Below are positions 31,311 through 36,678 of a stretch of 36,678 nt of DNA, in pieces. The stretch comes from Gnetum montanum (taxonomy: Eukaryota; Streptophyta; Gnetopsida; Gnetales; Gnetaceae), in NCBI GenBank assembly GCA_015680685.1, contig MNCI01000986.1:772441-809118 (forward strand), given 5' to 3'. The stretch's first letter is position 1, and each line of letters starts with the position of its first letter. The translations under genes were made by a program, and so were the position numbers. Under the pieces are notes generated by a model. That model made no database searches, had not been told where the DNA came from, and saw only the letters and a program-made list of their open reading frames with translations.

Positions 31311-33080
31311 TCTAGTAGCAAAAGCATAACTATGATCTCTCTTCAAGTATCCAATAATAGAATCTCAAAGATATTACTTTTCAAATACAACTTCAAGTAA
31401 AAAAGCTTCCAATGAAAGCTAAAAAATAATTTGTTTTCTACAATTTTAATTTCTTTTTACTTTAGATGCTCAAAAATAAAAAGATTTCATTATTTGTTGA
31501 TATTTTTTCTTTATCTCTAATTGATTTATTCTTTTTTAAAGAGAGTTTTCTCCTTCTCTTTACAAAAAACCCTTTCATAAGAAGCAAAAACCTATAAGGT
31601 TGATTCTAAATAAGGCAAGACTTGATCCTTTTCTTACTCTAAAGAGGAGGATATTCAAGATTGGTTATAAGGATGAAAACCTAAAAAGATATCCCTAAAA
31701 ACATTGGGCTTTTTCTTTAGACTCTCTATTTAATGATTTGATGTAGTCAAAAATTTTAAAATATTATCATTTATTTTTTTAAGGTCTAACATCCCATCCT
31801 CCCCTATAATTTTTGTAAATGATCAAGTAATGAACAAGGTAACTCTTTAATCTATATAGTGCTACAAATGTAAGAGCTATTGTTTCTTTATTATTAACAT
31901 TTACGCATGTACTTTTCAAGCTCATTCCCATGACTTATATATAATTAAAGCCTAGGCTAACCTTAAAGGTAGTTGGTAAGATCCTCCATGGATGATTGGT
32001 GGAATAAGCACTTGTTTGGGATGTTCTTGATTGTACAGTTTTCTAATGTATTGGAATACTACCATGGATATCGTCATATGTCATTGTTAAGTTTGACTCT
32101 AGAATTATAACATCCCCAGACTTAGCATGTAAAAACATGGGCTAGATACATTAGGATTAATGGAAGTGTGAAAACGAGCATATAAAATCATAAAATAAAA
32201 ATCAATAATAATAACCAAGATTAATAACTTCAACACATATTACCAAAGTCCATTACTTAGTCATATCCAAAACATATAACCAATCAATAGCCTTGAAATA
32301 AAAGAAACATCTAAAAAGCCTTAAATAATGATGATGATAACTATGGTGGTTTACATTGAGGGTTGTACATTATTCTCTTAATGACTCCCAATGCATCACT
32401 ATAATCTTTAACCTTTTTTATTTATGTATACACATCAATATAACTTTCCTTTAGGGAATGTTTAATTTGGTTAGTTGCATCTACTAGTTTTTGCATCTAT
32501 TTGGATGTTGAGCCAAGAGATTTTGAACTTGCAAAGATTTTACATCTTAAAGTTATATCTCAAAAGATTTTAAAACAAATATAAAAACGTGAATCTAGTG
32601 GCTCTAGCACAAATCCAATGTTTCACTCATAGTAAACAAAGAATTCTTTTTAAAATAATTCAAATATAGAATTTATAGATTTAATATCTATCAAATAAAC
32701 ATGATCTTAGTGACTTACTTGTTAGCATTGTTAGTTATTAGTGAGATCATTAAGGTTCAAAACATAAATAGATTTAAGATAACCCCCATTATTCAAGTTA
32801 GATGTTTCAAATGGATCCATCCCCATGAATGTAACTCCAAGGTTTATGAAAATGGATACCACAAACATCAATGAAAAGAACATAAAAATTTGCATTGAGA
32901 TTACTATTACAAGAAGTAAAGATTCATATTTTTTAAAAATTCAGGACAACTTATTTTTGTTGAGAGACTAACTACTAATCATACAAAAAGGCTCTTCATT
33001 CATGATCTAGGTAATAGGTTTTTAAAAATAAAAAGAAGAAAAGGACAAGTGAAAGTAAAATTACAAAATGTGGAATTAAA
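31311..33080. other. No gene seen
   Basis: AT-rich sequence. The LINE 3' end and poly(A) tail were not located. ATAACATCCCCAGACTTAGC near 32107 recalls the start of some plant Ty3 LTRs (TGTAACATCCC type), but no partner repeat was found. Confidence 0.4.
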
Positions 33081-33084
33081 GAGA

Positions 33085-33114
33085 GGGATAGGGTGTGGGG
33101 GGTAGGGCAATGGG
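33085..33114 (+). other. G-quadruplex-type G-run cluster
   Basis: GGG runs at 33085-33087, 33091-33093, 33097-33102 (six G), 33105-33107 and 33112-33114 are separated by loops of 3, 3, 2 and 4 bases. This fits the intramolecular G-quadruplex rule and is striking in AT-rich surroundings. It lies ~80 bp before the minisatellite. Confidence 0.6.
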
Positions 33115-33190
33115 CAAGGCACATTTAGGAGCTTCTTTCAAGGGTAATAATATAGACCTCAAGCTAAGCATCATTAGTGTAGATAAAAAA

Positions 33191-33410
33191 TTGCCCAAAG
33201 GGGCTTAATATTACAAGGGGATTGCCCAAAATCAAAAACTAGCCTAGGGGTCTCAACATTACAAGGGGATTGTTCAAAATCAAAAACTAGCCTAGGGGTC
33301 TTAACATTACAAGGGTATTGCCCAAAATAAAAAACTATCCCATGGGTTAACATTACAAAGGGACCTCCCAAAATCAAAAACTAACTCAAAGGTCAAAATT
33401 GCAAAACCAT
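33191..33410. repeat. 48-bp minisatellite, about four units
   Basis: Units with ATTACAAGGGG at 33210, 33258 and 33306, and a variant at 33352, have periods of 48, 48 and 46 bp. Each continues with a CCCAAAATCAAAAACTA-like stretch. Since 48 is a multiple of three, the minus strand shows a repeating 16-residue peptide, but nothing else supports coding. Confidence 0.85.
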
Positions 33411-33429
33411 AACTAGTATCAACACCAAA

Positions 33430-35351
33430 ACTAAGACATAGGTTTTATTCTCATAAATAATGTTAATTAAAAAATTAGTTTTAGTTTCTTAACCCTCTAA
33501 AAGTCATTTTATTATAACGCTAAATTAGCTTTCTTGATCATGTAACCATAAATTATATTTCCTAAATATTTTTTGGTACATTTTCAATGTTGTTTTTGAC
33601 TTTCTTCAAAACTATGTTAAGGCATTATAGCTATCCAACGAATCCTTTATGATTTCTTGGACATAATAAAAATTTCCAATTTTCATAAAAACTAGTTTAG
33701 AAGCTAAAGCTAAAATTCTTTTTATAGTGTCTAGAGATCCTTAGGATCTATTGGACAGAATAAATATACATAGTATGTATAGTAAACACTTCATCAATAA
33801 AGTTACCAAGATTCTTTGGTGCTATCTTGAAAAGCTTAGTTAAACTATTAGCTATAATTTTCCATATATGATGACTTTGCATAAGAATTAGACATTCCAA
33901 GAATATGTGATGTTCATCTTCAATTATCCTTTAATTGCATAAACGATGAGTTCTCTGTTCTCTTGGAATTTAGATTGATCTACCTATTTCAATTCTAAAA
34001 TAATAGGAACCTAACTGATTTGACATTGTAGGTGATAGAATATAGAAGTAGATAAATACGCCACCTTTTTGTTGATGCCTCCTCTAATACTATCTAGGTA
34101 AAATTGTTTCTTTCATATTGGATTACTCCAGATGTGCAAAAGTGCCTTATTTCTAACACTCTTATAGAGCAACCTTATATCATAATGTAGGATATTCATT
34201 TTAATGTTTTTTTTTTTTGAGCCAAATCACTCCCTCATGGAACCACACTTTATGTTGTGTAGCAACTAAGAATTCCTTTGAAAAATTTAGTTGTGTTATA
34301 GAAAAGACTATGAACATATGCTACAAATTGATAAAGAGATTTTATCTTTAAAGGTATCATATCTACTTCAAGAAGCAAAAAATCATATTGTACCTACCTT
34401 TTAATGTAAAATTTTTCTATTAAAAAATGGTTCTAAAACTTCTTCTATTTTCTTCTAATATTTGCTAACAAGTCTAGGATCCCACATTACACATCCATAC
34501 AGAAGAGTTGGTTGCACAATAGAACAAATCATTATTGTTTAATTTCCAAGGCTAAGATAGCTTCCTTCTCACATTTTTTTTTAAAAATCCAATAAGGCTC
34601 TCAATCCATTTACAATCCTTTCTTCAATTCACATCTTCAAACTATAATTGTGAGAAAGATTTAGACCAAGGTATCTATAAGTTAATGTTACATTTATTGG
34701 GTAATTTCCAATAGTGAAAGAGTAATTATTATTCTTAATGCTATACACCATGATTTTGGTTTTTTGCACATTAACTTTCATTCTTGATTGTTGGTAAAAA
34801 TAATCCAAAAAATAAGCATTTGTTGTAGACTTTCCTTAGAGTTGGAGATGAGAGCTACATCATCAACATATAGCAAAAGGTTAACAAAGTGATCATTAAT
34901 TTTAATAGAGTATCTACGTGAAATTTTTTCCATCTACTCCTCAAGTTCATCAATAAAAATGCTAGAAAGTGTGTGTAAAATAGGATAACCTTGTTTCACC
35001 TCAATATGATTATGTAATAAAACATTTTTATAGAAATGATAATTTATGGTCTATATATATACCCCTTGTTAAAGACTTTGAATATTAGCGAGCGAAGTGG
35101 AGTACCTATCTCTTGTAATCGCTTCCATAACTTGCTTTGAATAACTAAATCATATGCTTTAAAGATATCCACAAAGCAAGAAAAAAACAATCTTTTATTT
35201 TGCCCTTTTGCACAATGAATAAGATATTTCAAAATAATGAGGTAGTCAATAGTAAAATGGTGATATCTAAACCCAACTTGTAAATTGTTTTCTCTATATA
35301 TTTTCTAATCTTCATCTCAAGAATATTTTCTAAAACCTTAGACAAAATATT
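33430..35351 (-). pseudogene. LINE reverse transcriptase, non-L1 type, main part
   Basis: Minus-strand blocks in order are SKVLENILEMKIRKYIEKT (about 35340), then CFVDIFKAYDLVIQSKLWKR (about 35175) with the first catalytic Asp. VKQGYPILHTLSSIFIDELE (about 35005), the catalytic LLYVDDVALIS (YVDD at 34870-34859) and MKVNVQKTKIMVYS (about 34780) follow. The end is a C-terminal region to ~33430 with degenerate remains of the 'LYG.E.W' block near 34495. The 'CFVDF.KAYD.V.R..LW' form and the absence of L1 hallmarks point to another LINE clade (jockey/I-like), by pattern only. There are many stops in the C-terminal half and few in the palm. Confidence 0.75.
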
Positions 35352-35527
35352 GGGGACCATCATTTGAAGTGATGGTAAGGTGCTCATTTTTCAAGTCAAA
35401 GACCTAAGTTTGAGCTTGGGCATAGCCACTCAAAGAGGTTAAGCTTTCGCTCATCTACCAATCCTCCCAAGACTCTACTTAGTGAGATGAGCATTATAGC
35501 TCTAGGTGAAAATCCTTTTTTTAAAGC
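35352..35527 (+). mobile_element. SINE with perfect target-site duplication, inserted in the LINE
   Basis: The element is bounded by CAAAATATT on both sides (35343-35351 and 35528-35536). Its head GGGGACCATCATTTGAAG has an A box-like GTGATGGTAAGG and, ~30 bp on, a B box-like AGTTTGAGCTT, spaced as in tRNA genes. The body ends in a T run (35515-35522) plus AAAGC. Head, B box and T tail resemble the plant Au-SINE type. Taking out the element plus one duplication joins the LINE frame without a shift, which confirms both borders. Confidence 0.8.
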
Positions 35528-35536
35528 CAAAATATT

Positions 35537-35740
35537 ATTTATTACACTTAACCTATGGTTATTTAAATCGAATCTATCTCCTTTTTAAAGAGAAAAATAG
35601 CCCTATTAATGCACAATTCTTTATGTAAAGTAATTTGAAAAGCATGATTTAGAGATCTACCATACCAAAGGTCCTCCCTAAGTTAGCATTTCTCCTTATA
35701 GTCCTATGGCATTAGCTATTTTACCTAAGGTGAGTCATTT
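35537..35740 (-). pseudogene. LINE reverse transcriptase, part upstream of the SINE
   Basis: The minus strand reads REDLWYGRSLNHAFQITLHK, then after one frameshift GDRFDLNNHRLSVINNIL, which runs directly into the LINE frame beyond the SINE. 'KKGDR.D..N.R.I.V' is the standard block before the palm of LINE RTs. Further upstream only weak similarity remains (LGKIANAIGL, about 35720). Confidence 0.65.
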
Positions 35741-36240
35741 GATGCCTTGCACAGTGTCCTTAAAGGAGATGAAAAGGTTGTCATTGTTCCACTAGGATCC
35801 TATCAACTCACCCTTGCCTTGAAACAAATTTTGATAAAATTGCATAGTATTTGTAAAGGAAAATTTTGGTTTCAGTCTTTTCCTTTGATGAAGCAACTTC
35901 TAGAAATTTCTTGTTTCTTTGGAGAAAAGTAGCTTATCTTTCTTTAACAAACTCTCTTTTTGTTTGAAATCAAATTCTTATATTGCCTAACACCTAACAC
36001 CTATTGGAGATTTTTGTGTTTTTTAATTTAAGTCTTGTTGCCACACATTTAGAATCAAACCAAAGTTGGAACTATATTGATGCTTTTTTACAAACATGTT
36101 GGGCTACCACCACTAAAATTTCTTTAAGTTTTACATCAGGATTCTAATACTTTTGAACTTTTTTTTGAAAATTTAACTTGATTTTATTTATTATTTTGTA
36201 GGATACTGCCTTTCTTCGTTTTCTAGCATGCCGTAAATTT
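35741..36240. other. No gene seen; edge of the repeat region
   Basis: AT-rich sequence, possibly the decayed 5' part of the minus-strand LINE. The + strand open frame 35747-35932 shows no domain and is best read as antisense. Base composition changes to GC-rich after ~36230. Confidence 0.4.
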
Positions 36241-36246
36241 AGTACC

Positions 36247-36579
36247 GTGATTGATGGTCAGACTCAATCACCTCATCGCATACCTCACAGTGTTTAAAAT
36301 AAGCCAGGCAGCCATGTGGAGTCTGAAAGCGTCGAGTCGAGTCGAGACTTGAGACAGATACGGATCAAGCACCGCTGGCAACACTTGCAGTGCTCACATT
36401 CATGTAACTGCACGTAAGCAAGCAAGAGCGTCAGTCATGGACGACATACCTGAAGTCTCTCTCTGTGCAGGAATGAATGAGTCCGCAAAAAGCGGTCTCA
36501 CATTTGCTACCGTATCTGCAGGGCCTGGCTCTATAGAGCCAACAGACGGAGCTGCAACGCAGCTGCAGTCTCGTCTGCA
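36247..36579 (+). promoter_or_regulatory. Promoter and 5' leader region of the SDR gene
   Basis: This is the CpG-rich stretch before the gene. It holds an inverted CAAT-like pair GTGATTG/CAATCAC (36247-36253 and 36265-36271), three GTCGA units (36331-36345) and a perfect 14-bp palindrome GGCTCTATAGAGCC (36527-36540) with a TATA-like centre 40 bp before the start codon. A TTTAAAATA lies near 36293. No convincing single TATA box stands out and the transcription start is not known. Confidence 0.4.
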
Positions 36580-36631
36580 ATGGAAGGGGAGAAGAAGACA
36601 AAGCCGTTGCAAGGGAAAGGGGCGCTGGTAA
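36437..36631 (+). other. Upstream ORF overlapping the SDR start
   Basis: The 64-codon frame starts MDDIPEVSLCAGMNESAKSG in a good start context (G at -3, G at +4) and overlaps the SDR ATG in another frame, ending 52 bp inside it. No known domain is seen. If the transcript starts before 36437 this frame would reduce SDR translation; if it starts later the frame has no meaning. Confidence 0.3.
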
Positions 36632-36678
36632 CAGGCGCGGGGAGCGGCATCGGCCGTGAAATCGCGCTCCGTCTGGCG
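36580..36678 (+). CDS. Short-chain dehydrogenase/reductase, N-terminus (3' cut by window)
   Basis: The 33 visible codons read MEGEKKTKPLQ followed by GKGALVTGAGSGIGREIALR. This is the first beta strand and the TGxxxGxG dinucleotide-binding motif (Thr18 to Gly25) of classical SDR enzymes, which oxidise or reduce alcohols and ketones with NAD(H) or NADP(H). An Arg directly after the last Gly often goes with NADP, but the specificity cannot be settled. Translation start context is good (G at -3, G at +4). The short N-terminus, with no targeting peptide, suggests a cytosolic enzyme. GC content and CpG density far exceed the rest of the window, so this is the only intact-looking host gene. Substrate and subfamily cannot be told from the N-terminus. 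Confidence 0.8.
   Translation, partial: MEGEKKTKPLQGKGALVTGAGSGIGREIALRLA

Noticed and set aside
33174-33377. Repeated 16-residue peptide on the minus strand
   Set aside because: It follows from a 48-bp minisatellite being a multiple of three; no other sign of coding.
35747-35932. Plus-strand 61-codon frame MHSVLKGDEKVV
   Set aside because: Lies opposite the upstream part of the minus-strand LINE; no domain and no supporting signals.
1-36678. rRNA genes, riboswitches, operons or bacterial-type ribosome sites
   Set aside because: None seen; the sequence is nuclear plant repeat DNA.

Overview
The window looks like a piece of a large, repeat-dominated plant nuclear genome, most probably a gymnosperm (inference). 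The reasons are long AT-rich stretches, many nested and heavily mutated retroelements, an endogenous pararetrovirus (caulimovirid-like) copy, plant-type LINEs and tRNA-derived SINEs. Only the last ~440 bases, where base composition becomes abruptly GC/CpG-rich, look like a host gene: the first 33 codons of a short-chain dehydrogenase/reductase. Almost all longer open frames are fragments of decayed retroelement polyproteins or antisense shadows of them.

Layout, left to right. 1-1199: a long LTR on the + strand with a palindromic CGATATCG array in front of its TATA box and tandem stem-loops in its transcribed part. 1217-6489 (-): a nearly continuous but stop- and frameshift-ridden caulimovirid-like polyprotein (movement protein-like, capsid with zinc knuckle, protease, reverse transcriptase, RNase H). 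About 7000-7162 (-): a tRNA-like SINE head. 7170-7900 (+): an N-terminal gag fragment of a Ty3-type family, here called family T. 8100-9010 (+): a Ty3/gypsy integrase fragment, followed by its probable LTR (about 9060-9940).

9940-19037 (-): a second family T element read leftwards (LTR, primer-binding site, gag). It is interrupted at gag codon ~24 by a 6.5-kb Copia-type LTR element (12301-18801) with two ~1.1-kb LTRs, a PBS and a polypurine tract. That element has an unusually long gag with two zinc knuckles and a second unrelated ORF, but no recognisable pol. 19275-20735: two family T LTRs in head-to-head inverted orientation. 20757-23560 (+): a third family T copy, gag plus aspartic protease. 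23560-25560: low-complexity and LTR-like sequence with a (GT)19 tract. 25560-26525 (+): a broken coiled-coil ORF. 26690-31310 (+): an L1-type LINE (ORF1, endonuclease, RT). 33085-33410: a G-rich run and a 48-bp minisatellite. 33430-35740 (-): a second, different LINE RT, split by a SINE with a perfect 9-bp target duplication. 36247-36678: promoter-like region and SDR gene start.

The genes do not form a pathway. The biology here is layering: viral integration, LTR elements inside LTR elements, and a SINE inside a LINE. Several cis-element arrays sit in LTR U3 regions next to TATA boxes. Function calls rest on motifs read by eye; no database search was run.
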